Source: Thermoplasmata archaeon (GTDB lineage Archaea > Thermoplasmatota > DTKX01 > VGTL01). Taken from it: a stretch of 64,000 nt of DNA. The position numbers and the translations under genes are program-made. The stretch spans positions 1 to 64,000 of the forward strand of contig JAWCLH010000002.1 of the NCBI GenBank assembly GCA_038851035.1, in the 5' to 3' direction. Of this stretch, positions 45,449-54,573 are shown piece after piece. Every line of letters begins with the position of its first letter. Position 1 is the first letter of the stretch. The notes beneath the pieces were generated by a model. That model was not told where the DNA came from. It ran no database searches and saw only the letters and a list, made by a program, of their open reading frames with translations.

Positions 45449-47188
45449 ATGGATATCTCACGCGGCATGAGACGGTGGGCCTGGGCCACGTTAGTCGGAA
45501 TTCTCAGCCTCGCGATGGTGATGAGGCTGGCGCCCTTGCTCCACTACTCTGTCTGGGGTTCCGACACCGGAGAGTATTATGTCCTGACAGAGAAGCTGGT
45601 GGAGGGAGGCGCCCTGAGCACGGACTACAATGGCTGGGGCTTCGGTTATCCCTATTTTCCGGGAATGTTTGTTCTGACGGGTGGGGTTGTGGACCTGTGT
45701 GGCACGCCCCTCTTCGGCACACTGCTTACGGTGGCTCCTCTGGTTGCGTGCCTCTCGGTACTGGCGCTCTTTATCATCGGCGTCCTCTCATTCGGCGACG
45801 GGCGAGCTGGCCTCTTCGCCGCCGCCTATCTCTCCGTCTGCACCCCCCACGTTTTCGCAACCTCTCACCCCATGCCCGGAGCGATCGGGGACTTTCTTGC
45901 CCTTCTCTGCATATTGCTTCTGTTGAAGGGCATTGAAAAACCCGCCGTCATGCCGGCGCTTGCGCTCGTCACGCCGGCCCTTGTACTCACCCACCACCTC
46001 TCCACCTTCTTCGTCATTGTTCCGGTGCTTATCGCCCTCCTTGGCAGAGAGGTGCTCAGGGTCAAAACGGACACCAGCCGCACAACCATTGAGGCTGGGT
46101 ACCTGAGCTTCATAATGGGCCTTTCAATTGTATATTGGTTCGGATATGCCGTTCCCTTCAGGGAGAGGGTGATCTCGGAGGCGTTTGGCACCTCCCCCTG
46201 GCTGATTCTGGGTCTGGCCCCTCTCCCCATCATCTTTCTCCCCTTGATTGTCGGCCTCAGGCGCAAGCTTTTACCCCATCTACGCTACCGGCCTGCTTTC
46301 CCGTCGCTGAAAAGGGTTTCTGCGAACTACGCCCTCTTCGCCGCAGGTGGCACCCTCGTCATGGCCGGGGCAGCCCTCCTGAGCGCGCCCGGCACATCCA
46401 TAGACGTAAACGAGAATGCCATTGTCTGGTTCCTCCCTCAGGTGCACCTGCTGGGCATCGCCATTGCCGGCGTGGGCTGGGCCGAATACTCCAGAGAAGG
46501 GCTCTTCATACTCCTGTGGCTTGGAGCGATCGGGCTTACATTCATCATCGCAACCGCCACTGAAAACCATGTGCTGATGCCCTACCGTCAGACACAATAT
46601 ATGATGGAGCCCCTGGCACTGTTCGCGGGAGCGGGGGCGGTCTTCATCCACGACCATTTAAACCCCGACGGGAGAAGGCACCGGGCCCTCGCGGCCGCAA
46701 TCGCGCTCACGGCGGGAATTGTACTGGTGGGTGCAACTTCATATCCACCGAGAGAGGTCATGGGGGGATTTGAGGAGGGGACGGTGGAGGAGGAGCTAGC
46801 GGCCGCGATATGGCTCAAAGACGGAAAGGGGAGCTGGGACCTTTTAGCAACCGACCACAGAATGAGTTCGATATGCTTCGGCATAGCGGGCATCAACGGC
46901 TCATGGGACGATGCCTACATGACCCTCCATGGTAACCTGAGCGAGGCGGCGCAGGAGCTGGAGAGCCTTGAGGTCCCCTCAGGGCGGCGGAGCGTGGACC
47001 TGGTCCTCCTCAGCCCGTCCATCATCAGGGGCGCGGCCCTAGTCCAATGGGAAAACGCAGAGCCGATTTCCGGAGATGCCCTTGCCAAGTTTGAAACGCC
47101 GGTGTTCGTGAAAATATACGATGCGGCCGGTGTAAAGGTATATTACACGGACTTCTCCGCACTGTCCGCCTTAGAGACCGGAGAATGA
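45449..47188 (+). CDS. multi-pass membrane protein, GT-C glycosyltransferase-like
   Basis: 579 residues with about 12 hydrophobic segments followed by a soluble domain of about 120 residues. The first extracellular loop carries WGSDTGEYY, an acidic pair placed like the catalytic DxD-type site of GT-C enzymes, and a second loop has SHPMPGAIGDF. The arrangement fits dolichol-phosphate-sugar-dependent transferases (mannosyl- or oligosaccharyltransferase type) that glycosylate surface proteins outside the membrane. It lacks a WWDYG motif, so AglB is not supported. The abundant surface proteins in this window are possible targets. ATG 45449 is chosen; a TATA-like AAAATATGTAAAG lies at 45408-45420. 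Confidence 0.72.
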   Translation: MDISRGMRRWAWATLVGILSLAMVMRLAPLLHYSVWGSDTGEYYVLTEKLVEGGALSTDYNGWGFGYPYFPGMFVLTGGVVDLCGTPLFGTLLTVAPLVACLSVLALFIIGVLSFGDGRAGLFAAAYLSVCTPHVFATSHPMPGAIGDFLALLCILLLLKGIEKPAVMPALALVTPALVLTHHLSTFFVIVPVLIALLGREVLRVKTDTSRTTIEAGYLSFIMGLSIVYWFGYAVPFRERVISEAFGTSPWLILGLAPLPIIFLPLIVGLRRKLLPHLRYRPAFPSLKRVSANYALFAAGGTLVMAGAALLSAPGTSIDVNENAIVWFLPQVHLLGIAIAGVGWAEYSREGLFILLWLGAIGLTFIIATATENHVLMPYRQTQYMMEPLALFAGAGAVFIHDHLNPDGRRHRALAAAIALTAGIVLVGATSYPPREVMGGFEEGTVEEELAAAIWLKDGKGSWDLLATDHRMSSICFGIAGINGSWDDAYMTLHGNLSEAAQELESLEVPSGRRSVDLVLLSPSIIRGAALVQWENAEPISGDALAKFETPVFVKIYDAAGVKVYYTDFSALSALETGE

Positions 47189-47343
47189 GCTAACGAATTT
47201 CATTGCGATGAAAGGGGACTTTGACCAACTGGGAATGGCTGGGGGCGGAATTCCTGTCCCAGAGCCTTCAGGCTTCTCCTCCCGATGGCGATTCTAGACC
47301 CATAGGGGGATGGGCTACTCGACCCTTCAGGATTGGAGAGAAA

Positions 47344-47859
47344 TCAATGGAGGCCGTTCCTTGCGTCGCTTAGTGAGCTCCTTGAGGCCCAGACTTCGTC
47401 ATCGACCTGGTCATATATTAGTGCATAGTTGTCCATCTGTGTTTTGCCCCTCTCGACCCTGTCCCGTGCGAGGGCCAGAATCTCTTTTTTCCGGAGAATC
47501 CAGTAGTGAATTCTCCACATCTTGCCCTTGAGCAGGTATATCTCCTCCCTTTCTGTCCTCAGGAGCCCCTCCTCCTCCAAAGTATAGAAGACGTCCCTAT
47601 CTTCGGCTTCTAGCACATTATCTATCATGCAGTCCTCGAAACCGAAGAAATTCATCAGGTAGTCCGCAAGCTTGTCTGTCTCAGGGTCGCTCATCCCCTT
47701 GCTTCCGAGCACAGCCCTGAGGGCAAGCCTCATGTCTTGTAAGGTGACGACCTCGTCACAGTCGCGAAGGCTCGGGGCGGAGGTTGTGGTGGGTAAATCC
47801 TCATCCTCTTTCAACGCGGGTGCCTCCCTTTCGGGGGTGCCTCGGCGGGCTCGAAACAC
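47344..47859 (-). CDS. archaeal protein of unknown function (possibly DUF6015-like)
   Basis: 171 residues, soluble and helical. The core LADYLMNFFGFEDCMIDNVL, DRDVFYTLEEEGLL, and WRIHYWILRKKEI looks conserved and resembles a small archaeal family I recall as DUF6015, without certainty. The VFYTLEEEGLL segment resembles the end of a winged helix, so nucleic-acid binding is possible. GTG 47859 lies about 25-35 nt after a minus-strand TATA element and is divergent from cutA. Confidence 0.7.
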   Translation of the reverse strand: MFRARRGTPEREAPALKEDEDLPTTTSAPSLRDCDEVVTLQDMRLALRAVLGSKGMSDPETDKLADYLMNFFGFEDCMIDNVLEAEDRDVFYTLEEEGLLRTEREEIYLLKGKMWRIHYWILRKKEILALARDRVERGKTQMDNYALIYDQVDDEVWASRSSLSDARNGLH

Positions 47860-47883
47860 ATGAATTAATTATATTGACGGGAT

Positions 47884-47923
47884 GCTATATTAATAATTTT
47901 CGGTCTAAAACGATAAATTTATC
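47884..47923. promoter_or_regulatory. divergent promoter pair between the DUF gene and cutA
   Basis: Minus-strand TTATTAATATAGC (47884-47896) precedes the 47859 start, and plus-strand CGATAAATTTATC (47911-47923) precedes cutA at 47949. Both spacings fit short or absent leaders. Confidence 0.5.
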
Positions 47924-47948
47924 TCCATGTTAACGCAACACATGCCCC

Positions 47949-48293
47949 ATGCAGAAGCTCATCCTTATTTATGTAACGGCGCGGGACCGGACTGAAGGCC
48001 TCAAAATCGCACGCTGTGTAGTGAGGGAGCGCCTCGCCGCCTGCGCCAACGTTTTCCGAATTCGCTCGGTGTACTGGTGGAAGGGAAGGGTGGAAGAGGG
48101 CGGTGAGGTTGCGGTCGTGCTCAAGAGCCGGACTGAGCTTTTGCGCCGGCTGGTGGCCAGAATTAGAGAGCTTCATTCATACGAACTACCCTGTGTCGTT
48201 GCGGTCCCGATCATGGGCGGTAACCCGGCCTTTCTGAGGTGGATTAAGGAAGAGACGGGGTCGGCGGCCAAACCTGACCCAGCTGAACGCTAG
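47949..48293 (+). CDS. cutA: CutA1 family protein
   Basis: 114 residues, the ferredoxin-like CutA fold. LILIYVTARDRTEGLKIARCVVRERLAACANV and the core IRSVYWWKGRVEEGGEVAVVL followed by ELHSYELPCVVAVPI are the family pattern. CutA proteins form trimers. E. coli CutA was linked to copper tolerance, but the biochemical role remains unclear. Single gene with its own TATA element. The tail after LRWIKEETG is slightly extended and polar. Confidence 0.93.
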   Translation: MQKLILIYVTARDRTEGLKIARCVVRERLAACANVFRIRSVYWWKGRVEEGGEVAVVLKSRTELLRRLVARIRELHSYELPCVVAVPIMGGNPAFLRWIKEETGSAAKPDPAER

Positions 48294-48426
48294 GCATCAT
48301 TATAAAAGAGCACAAATCACCGCTTCTCTCTCCTTCGTCTTCCCTTCGACTAGAAATGCGCTAGATATGCGCTGTCTCACAACGGTTATTTATTGTCGGG
48401 GCTATGCAGGTCTCCAGGGGACGCGG

Positions 48427-51018
48427 ATGGGTGGGAGCCGTATTGCTCGGTGTCTTGATGAGCTGAAGAGCATTGTCGGCGCTGGGAACGTGAGGACCGA
48501 CCCTCTGGAGCTTCTTGCATATTCAAGGGACATGTCGGTTCATAAAGGAGTCCCTGAGGTCATAGTTTTTCCCCGGAGCACGGAGGAGGTCTCTAGGGTA
48601 CTGAGGCTGGCGCACCGGGAGCGCATACCCGTTACCCCGCGAGGCTCGGGAACGAGCGTCACCGGAGGGGTCCTCCCGCTGAAAGGGGGCATTGTTCTGG
48701 ACATGTGCTTGATGAACCGGATAAAGGAGATAAAGCCGGAGGACAGGCTCGCCGTGGTCGAGCCGGGGGTTATTTGCGCGGATTTGAATGCGGCGCTCGC
48801 CCCTAAAAAGATGTTCTTCCCCCCGGACCCCGGGAGCTCTGCGATTGCGACTCTCGGGGGGATGGTTGCGACAAACGCCTCAGGCCTCAGGGCAGTCAAG
48901 TACGGCACGATGAAGGACTTCGTCATGGGCCTCGAGGTTGTCCTAGCGGACGGCAGGGTCATCCGCACGGGCACCAGGGCCCCCAAGAGCTCCTCGGGCT
49001 ACGACCTGACCCGGCTCTTCGTCTGCTCTGAAGGGACCCTTGGAGTCTTCACGGAGATAACACTCAGAATTCTCCCCGCGCCAGAGAGCGTGGTGGCGGT
49101 CGTCGCCGCCTTTAAGAGAATCGAGGAGGCGGGTCTGGCGATATCGCGCATTCTGGGCGCCGGCGTCCCGCTCGCATGCGCCGAGGTTATGGACCGAATC
49201 TCACTCGCGGTTATCAAGGAGGCAATGGGGCTCTCCATACCCGATTGTGACGGTATGCTCTTGATGGAACTCGACGGTGATAGGGCGGCGGTGGCGGGGC
49301 AGCTCGAGAAGGTGCTGGCCATATGCAGGGAAATCGGGACTGTGGAGCTCCGCTCGACCGACGACCCAAAGGAGCGGATGGTGATGTGGACAGGCCGCTC
49401 CGGACTTGTGCCGTCCTTCTCACGCTACAAGCCGGGCTCCCGCCTGATTCCGATTGCCGAGGACTTCGGCGTTCCACCTACAAAAATCCCCGACGCAATC
49501 AGGGGAATTCAGGAGATCGCGAAAAGGAATGACATCACCATCGCTACATTCGGGCATGTGGGCGACGGGAACCTCCACTCCACATTCATAGCGGACGTCA
49601 GGAAGAGGGAGGAGTGGAATAAGATACATAAGGTGGGCGAGGAGCTCATCGAGCTAGCGGTCCGTCTCGGGGGTACAGTCACAGCGGAGCACGGGACTGG
49701 CCGCTCCAAGGCCCCGTTCATAAGGAGAGAGCTCGGGGGGGCGGTGGAGGTGATGGCTGCGATAAAAAGGGCCCTAGACCCGGAGAACATCCTCAACCCC
49801 GGCAAAATGGGGCTAGAGAATGGGACCGCTGACATCTATGACTTCTTCGCCTACGACCACGTCGTTGAGCGGGAAGAGGGTCTTAGGAGCTTTGGGGGGG
49901 ATGTGGACAGCGAACTCCTCGCCTGCATCCAGTGCGGCTTCTGCAGGGGCGGTTGCCCTGTCTTCGCCTTAACTAGAATGGAGTCCTACAACGCAAAAGG
50001 CTTCGTCACTCTCGCCTTCGGACTCTATGACGGGACCCTGGAGCCATCGAGGGAGCTCGTGGACAAGTTCTTCCACTGCACCACCTGCATGAACTGCAGG
50101 GCCAAGTGCCCAGCCGGAATAAGGATACCGGCGCTCGTTCAGGCCGTCAGGGCCCGCCTCGGCGAGAGAGGTCTTACACCGGAGGTTTTCAGGGGAATGA
50201 TAAAAAATATCATGGAAGTGGGGAACCCTTACGGCGAGGACCCCACTAGAAGGGCCGAGCTGCTCCCCGCCTCTCTGCGCACCCCCGTACCGGGCTCCGA
50301 GGCGCTCCTATTCATGGGGTGCCTGCCCACCCTCAAGGACGTCCGCATCCTGCCCGCCACCCTCAGGGTCCTGGAGAGCGCGGGCGTCCGGGTGACGACG
50401 ATGGGGACCGGGGAGGGTTGCTGTGGCCTCCCAGCCTTTCTAGTGGGAGCGCCCGAGACCTCCTCCATCCTGAAGAAAAATATGGAGAGAATCGAGAGCC
50501 TGAGGCCGGGCCTCATCGTCTCCCCGTGTGCGGGCTGCGCCCGCTCTTTCAAGGAGCTTTACCCGAAGCACACGGGCCTTAGGATACCCGCGATGCATCT
50601 CGTCGAGTACCTGCACAGACTCATGGAGGAGGGCCGGCTCAGACCCACCGGCGAGTTGAGACGCACTGTGGCCTACCACGACCCCTGCGACCTTGGGAGG
50701 CATCTCGGCATCTACGAGCTGCCGCGTGAGATTCTGAAAAAAGTTCCGGGCCTGACGCTCGTTGAGTTTAAAGAGAACAGGGCCTTTGCGAAGTGTTGCG
50801 GAGGGGGCGGCGGATTCAAGGCCTACGACACCCAAATGAGCCTGGCGATAGCCGAGAAGAGAGTCCTAGGGGCCGTCGATGTGGAGGCAGACACAATCGT
50901 CTCCGCCTGCCCAACCTGCAAGAGCAATCTCTCACAGGCTGCGGCGAAGCTGGCGAAGGAGGGGATTGCGAGGCTTCAGGTAATGGACATCGTCGAGGTT
51001 CTGGCGAAGGTGCTCTAG
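48427..51018 (+). CDS. GlcD-GlpC fusion: FAD-linked 2-hydroxyacid dehydrogenase with Fe-S/CCG domain
   Basis: 863 residues. The N-terminal half is a FAD-binding PCMH/GlcD oxidase (VTPRGSGTSVTGGVLP; DPGSSAIATLGGMVATNASG; SEGTLGVFTEI; FGHVGDGNLHSTF; AEHGTGRSK). Two 4Fe-4S motifs follow (CIQCGFCRGGCPVF and CTTCMNCRAKCPAGI), then two CCG domains (CCGLPAF; SPCAGCARSF; CCGGGGGF; ACPTCKSN). Such fusions oxidise D-lactate, glycolate or another 2-hydroxyacid and pass electrons to quinones, ferredoxin or heterodisulfide-type partners. A TATA element at 48385-48394 supports ATG 48427. Its TAG shares CTAG with the TAG of the convergent gene. Confidence 0.92.
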   Translation: MGGSRIARCLDELKSIVGAGNVRTDPLELLAYSRDMSVHKGVPEVIVFPRSTEEVSRVLRLAHRERIPVTPRGSGTSVTGGVLPLKGGIVLDMCLMNRIKEIKPEDRLAVVEPGVICADLNAALAPKKMFFPPDPGSSAIATLGGMVATNASGLRAVKYGTMKDFVMGLEVVLADGRVIRTGTRAPKSSSGYDLTRLFVCSEGTLGVFTEITLRILPAPESVVAVVAAFKRIEEAGLAISRILGAGVPLACAEVMDRISLAVIKEAMGLSIPDCDGMLLMELDGDRAAVAGQLEKVLAICREIGTVELRSTDDPKERMVMWTGRSGLVPSFSRYKPGSRLIPIAEDFGVPPTKIPDAIRGIQEIAKRNDITIATFGHVGDGNLHSTFIADVRKREEWNKIHKVGEELIELAVRLGGTVTAEHGTGRSKAPFIRRELGGAVEVMAAIKRALDPENILNPGKMGLENGTADIYDFFAYDHVVEREEGLRSFGGDVDSELLACIQCGFCRGGCPVFALTRMESYNAKGFVTLAFGLYDGTLEPSRELVDKFFHCTTCMNCRAKCPAGIRIPALVQAVRARLGERGLTPEVFRGMIKNIMEVGNPYGEDPTRRAELLPASLRTPVPGSEALLFMGCLPTLKDVRILPATLRVLESAGVRVTTMGTGEGCCGLPAFLVGAPETSSILKKNMERIESLRPGLIVSPCAGCARSFKELYPKHTGLRIPAMHLVEYLHRLMEEGRLRPTGELRRTVAYHDPCDLGRHLGIYELPREILKKVPGLTLVEFKENRAFAKCCGGGGGFKAYDTQMSLAIAEKRVLGAVDVEADTIVSACPTCKSNLSQAAAKLAKEGIARLQVMDIVEVLAKVL

Positions 51019-51863
51019 AGGCTGACCAGCTCGCTCCTCCTACCCTCCGTTTTCTCCCTTCTATAGGTTCTGTAGAGCGGCGTCCTCAGCCCGGCGTCCA
51101 TAATGGCTTCCATCGCAAGAGCCCTGGCGGTCTCGTAGTCGTTGTTGTCGCGCCGTGGGTCGTAGTGGTTCTCGCTGATGTGGGCCAAAAAGACCGCTCT
51201 CGTGTCAGCTGTCAGGACGCGCCGGAGAGCATCGGCGCAGGCCTGATTGGAGAGGTGCCCCCTTGGGCTGTCCACCCACCTCAGGTAGGGCCAGAACGCG
51301 GAGAAGGAGGGGTCCTGCAGCTTCTGCAGGACGATGGGCCGATGGTAATTGGCCTCGATGACGAGCAGGTCAACGCCCCTGAGAGCGTCAACGACGCGGG
51401 AGGTCACCTCGCCACAATCCGTCAGGTAGCCGGCCCTCCTCCCGTCGCTCTCTAGGACGAAGCCTACGGGCTCCCCTGTCTCCCTTCCTCCGTGGGGGAC
51501 AGTGAATGTCTGAATAACAATGTCCCCGAGCCTCTCCGGGAAGCCCCTGCACTCCCTGACTCTCCAGAAAGAGCCGCAGCTCTTTTTCCTATCTATCGCT
51601 CGCAGAGTTGCACGGCTGGTGAATACTGGGACACCATACCTCGCGTGCAGGGTGCCCGCGGATTTGAAGTGGTCGAGGTGGGCGTGGGATATGAGGATGC
51701 CCTGAAGCTCGCGCGGGGACACCCCGAGCTCGGCCAAGCGCTGGACAATGACTCTGGCAGGAATGCCGCAGTCGATTAAGAGGCTGGTGGTCCCCGAGGA
51801 GACGTAGGTAGCGTTGCCCGAACTTCCGCTCGCAAGAACGCAAACCCGGAGAACCATCCTCAT
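51015..51863 (-). CDS. metallo-beta-lactamase fold hydrolase, YycJ-like
   Basis: 282 residues from ATG 51863. VCVLASGSSGNATYV and the metal motif ISHAHLDHF are typical of the YycJ/PhnP-like branch. Additional ligands are likely in VPHGGRE, YLTDCGEVT and FLAHISENHYDP. The bacterial namesake cleaves DNA or cyclic phosphodiesters; activity here is unknown. A TATA-like GCTAAATATT at about 51880-51889 (minus strand) implies a nearly leaderless start. The longer open frame to 51944 adds an unlikely Pro-rich leader. Confidence 0.85.
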   Translation of the reverse strand: MRMVLRVCVLASGSSGNATYVSSGTTSLLIDCGIPARVIVQRLAELGVSPRELQGILISHAHLDHFKSAGTLHARYGVPVFTSRATLRAIDRKKSCGSFWRVRECRGFPERLGDIVIQTFTVPHGGRETGEPVGFVLESDGRRAGYLTDCGEVTSRVVDALRGVDLLVIEANYHRPIVLQKLQDPSFSAFWPYLRWVDSPRGHLSNQACADALRRVLTADTRAVFLAHISENHYDPRRDNNDYETARALAMEAIMDAGLRTPLYRTYRREKTEGRRSELVSL

Positions 51864-51945
51864 TAACTCTGGATGGGGAATATTTAGCCCTTTCGGGGGG
51901 ATAGGCGGCTCCGTTCCTGGCCTTCCAGGGAGTGGTGCCCTCATT

Positions 51946-52797
51946 TTATAAGGAGCACACCTCGACCCTCACCTTTCCGCGATCCAGCTGGGCCTCAAGA
52001 AAGGTTCCGTCCCGCAGGGGAACCCACCTCCCCACCGGCTCCGTCCTCTCCGACGCCACGACCAGCCCCCTCCCCCCATCCTCCAGCCTGTAGCACATCT
52101 CGAAGAGGGGCCTGGGTGGTTCCGCCCCGCAGAGCCAGTTGTCCTCGCCCTTTGGTCTGTACCCATCATATTTGCATAACGCATAGAGCTTTTTCCCATC
52201 GCTCAGGATAAAATTCAGACCGATATAGGGGAGGCGCGCTCTCCTCCTCTCCTCCCTGGAAAGCTCGCTCCAAACTTTTATTATTGCTGACCATGTCTCA
52301 AGGAAGGCGCTCCTGACCGAAGCCGTCCGCCGTATGCCGGCCATCATCAGCCAGAAATAGACCTCGCTGTCGTTTGTACCCCTGAGGCGCTCTTTGTATC
52401 TCCCTAGCACCTCCGCGACCCTGTCTGGATAGTTAATAGTTCCATTGTGGACAAAGACCCATCTCCCGCTGGAGAAGGGTTGGATGTTCTCGGGACGGCG
52501 GAGCATCTCGAGCGGGAGCTTGCATGGGTTGCTCGCCCTCCGGATGTGGGCGAGCACAATCCTCCCACCGACTTTATCTACCGCTTTGAAAAAAGTATCC
52601 TTATCCTCAAATATGGGTAAGGTACTCCGAACAATCTTCGCTCTTCCGCTATTCAGGTAGTAGGCGAGCCCCCATCCGTCGGCCTGGAGCCTGTGCGGGC
52701 TGGCGTTACTCTGAGAGAGGAGGGAGCATGGAGAGGAGACAAGGTGCCTCCTCAGGCTATCCCGGGAAACATTGAGCGAGCCGAACAGCCTGCACAT
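51946..52797 (-). CDS. class II glutamine amidotransferase-like protein (YafJ type)
   Basis: 283 residues. Met is followed directly by Cys (MCRLFGS), the N-terminal nucleophile of class II amidotransferases. ADGWGLAYY, RIVLAHIRRASNP, WVFVHNGTI and the GTNDSEVYFW loop complete the glutaminase site. There is no synthetase or sugar-isomerase domain, so it belongs to the stand-alone group (YafJ/EgtC-like) that hydrolyses glutamine or another gamma-glutamyl amide for an unknown acceptor. It lies 17 nt after the acyl-CoA ligase gene on the same strand. Confidence 0.88.
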   Translation of the reverse strand: MCRLFGSLNVSRDSLRRHLVSSPCSLLSQSNASPHRLQADGWGLAYYLNSGRAKIVRSTLPIFEDKDTFFKAVDKVGGRIVLAHIRRASNPCKLPLEMLRRPENIQPFSSGRWVFVHNGTINYPDRVAEVLGRYKERLRGTNDSEVYFWLMMAGIRRTASVRSAFLETWSAIIKVWSELSREERRRARLPYIGLNFILSDGKKLYALCKYDGYRPKGEDNWLCGAEPPRPLFEMCYRLEDGGRGLVVASERTEPVGRWVPLRDGTFLEAQLDRGKVRVEVCSL

Positions 52798-52814
52798 GTA
52801 AATCCTGCCTCGGT

Positions 52815-54380
52815 CTATTTTTCCATCTTGGCTTGGTACCTCTCCCTCAGAACCCTATGGAGGATTTTGCCGGTTGCGGTTCTCGGCATTTCCTCGGGCT
52901 TGATGAAGTCCACGGATTTCGGCTTTTTGAAAGAGGCCAGTCTTTGTCCTGCAAAGTCGATAATCTCCTTCTCTGTCGCGCTCATTCCCTCTTTGAGAAT
53001 TACTACTGCCTTCACAGCCTCGCCCCATTTCTCGTGGGGAACACCTATAACGGCCACGTCGAAGACCGCCGGGTGCTTCGATATAACCTCCTCGACCTCC
53101 GATGGATACACATGCTCCCCCCCGGTGATAATCATGTTGGCCTTCCTGTCCACGAGATAATAGTAGCCGTCCTCGTCCATTCTAGCCATGTCACCGGCAG
53201 AGAAGTACTCCCCAACGAAGGAGCTCTTCGTCAGCTCGGGCATCTTGTAGTATTCCTTGAACATCATCGGTCCCCGAGAATACAGCTCCCCCACCTCCCC
53301 GGGCTTGACGGGCTGCTTGTTTTCGTCCAGAATCTTGATCAGGTCCGTGCCGGAGCATTCCTTCCCTATCGAGCCGAGCTTCTTCAGCTGGTCCTCCGGC
53401 CTGAGCAGAGTAACTAGTCCAGCCTCGGTGGAGCCATAGGCCTCGAAGAGCTTTGCGTTCTTGAAGAACTTCATTATCTCCAGCTTCGTCTGTTGGCGAA
53501 CCGGGGCCGAGGAGCATAGAATCTGCTTCATCGAGCTACCATCGAACTTTTTGCGCACCTCCTCTGGGGCGTTGAGAATCAGATTGTAGTGGGTGGGAAT
53601 CAGGGATGTGAATGTGATTTTCTCCCTATCTATTATCTCTAGCAGCTCCGCAGCGTCGAAGTTGTACTCCCTGTGGATGTAAACCGAAGCGCCGATGTAA
53701 GTGAAGACGAACGAGTAGAATGTCGAGTTGACGTGGCACAAAGGCATTACTATAAGGCCGTAGTCGTGCTGGGTGAAGCCGTAGTCCACGGCGTTGAGGA
53801 TGTAGAAGGCGATGTAGGACTCATGGGTCCGGACGACGCCCTTGGGCTTCCCGGTGGTTCCGGAGGTGTAGAGCTGAATCCAGACGTCTTCGGGGGCAAC
53901 CCGAATGCCCGGTTCTTCCGGAGACGAGGCTGCCAGCAGCTCCTCATAGTTCTTGTATCCTTTGTGGGGCTTATCTGAAATTGCGATAAAGGCCCCGTCG
54001 GGAATATCCGTCAATCCCGGTCTTATGTTCTCGACGGTCTCAATGAACCTCTCGCCCACAATAAGCGCTCTTGCATCTGAGTTGTTTACGACGTACTTGA
54101 TGTCCTCCGGAGAAATTCTCCAGTTGATGGGGACGGCCACGATGCCGGTCTTCGCTGTCGCGGCGTATATCTCCATGAACTCAAGACAGTTGTAGGAGAG
54201 AATACCGACTCGGTCGCCCTTCTTTAGGCCAATGCCGAGGAGTGCGTTGGCAAGGCGGCAGGAGCGTTCGTTGTACTCCTTGAAGCTCAATTGGCGCTTC
54301 GCGTCCTTAAGGGCCATTTTGTCCCTGAACTTCACAGCGTTGACGCGAAGAATCTCTCCGATGTTCAGCCAGGCGGCCAT
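52815..54380 (-). CDS. acyl-CoA synthetase (AMP-forming)
   Basis: 521 residues, ANL superfamily. Motifs: YTSGTTGKPKGVVRTH (ATP loop), YGSTEAG, SAGDMARMDEDGYYYLVDRK, ITGGEHVYPSEVE and the C-terminal TATGKILHRVL with the catalytic Lys. It activates a carboxylic acid as acyl-AMP and then acyl-CoA; overall pattern resembles medium- and long-chain ligases, but the substrate cannot be read. ATG 54380 has GGAGGT six nt upstream, and a strong TATA element lies at 54419-54430. The open frame continues to 54503 but that part contains the promoter. Confidence 0.92.
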   Translation of the reverse strand: MAAWLNIGEILRVNAVKFRDKMALKDAKRQLSFKEYNERSCRLANALLGIGLKKGDRVGILSYNCLEFMEIYAATAKTGIVAVPINWRISPEDIKYVVNNSDARALIVGERFIETVENIRPGLTDIPDGAFIAISDKPHKGYKNYEELLAASSPEEPGIRVAPEDVWIQLYTSGTTGKPKGVVRTHESYIAFYILNAVDYGFTQHDYGLIVMPLCHVNSTFYSFVFTYIGASVYIHREYNFDAAELLEIIDREKITFTSLIPTHYNLILNAPEEVRKKFDGSSMKQILCSSAPVRQQTKLEIMKFFKNAKLFEAYGSTEAGLVTLLRPEDQLKKLGSIGKECSGTDLIKILDENKQPVKPGEVGELYSRGPMMFKEYYKMPELTKSSFVGEYFSAGDMARMDEDGYYYLVDRKANMIITGGEHVYPSEVEEVISKHPAVFDVAVIGVPHEKWGEAVKAVVILKEGMSATEKEIIDFAGQRLASFKKPKSVDFIKPEEMPRTATGKILHRVLRERYQAKMEK

Positions 54381-54418
54381 AGGCTCACCTCCAATCCCTG
54401 TTATTGGATAAAGTGTAA

Positions 54419-54430
54419 CTATAAATATAA
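54419..54430 (-). promoter_or_regulatory. TATA element for the acyl-CoA ligase gene
   Basis: TTATATTTATAG on the minus strand, about 40-50 nt upstream of the ATG at 54380. This leaves room for a short leader that includes the GGAGGT ribosome binding site. Confidence 0.6.
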
Positions 54431-54573
54431 TTTTCATGACAATGGATAGCAGGGAAACCCCCTGGGCGCCGGGAGCCCGGCCTCCCCATCCGCCCGACGG
54501 CACTACCCAGACTCCCGATAAACCAACCTCCAGACATATCTGACCGATGGAGGCAGCGTTGCCTCCGCCGGAT

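Noticed and set aside
45449-47188. Oligosaccharyltransferase AglB
   Set aside because: The topology fits GT-C enzymes, but the WWDYG-type motif in the soluble domain is absent, so only a general GT-C-like call is supported.
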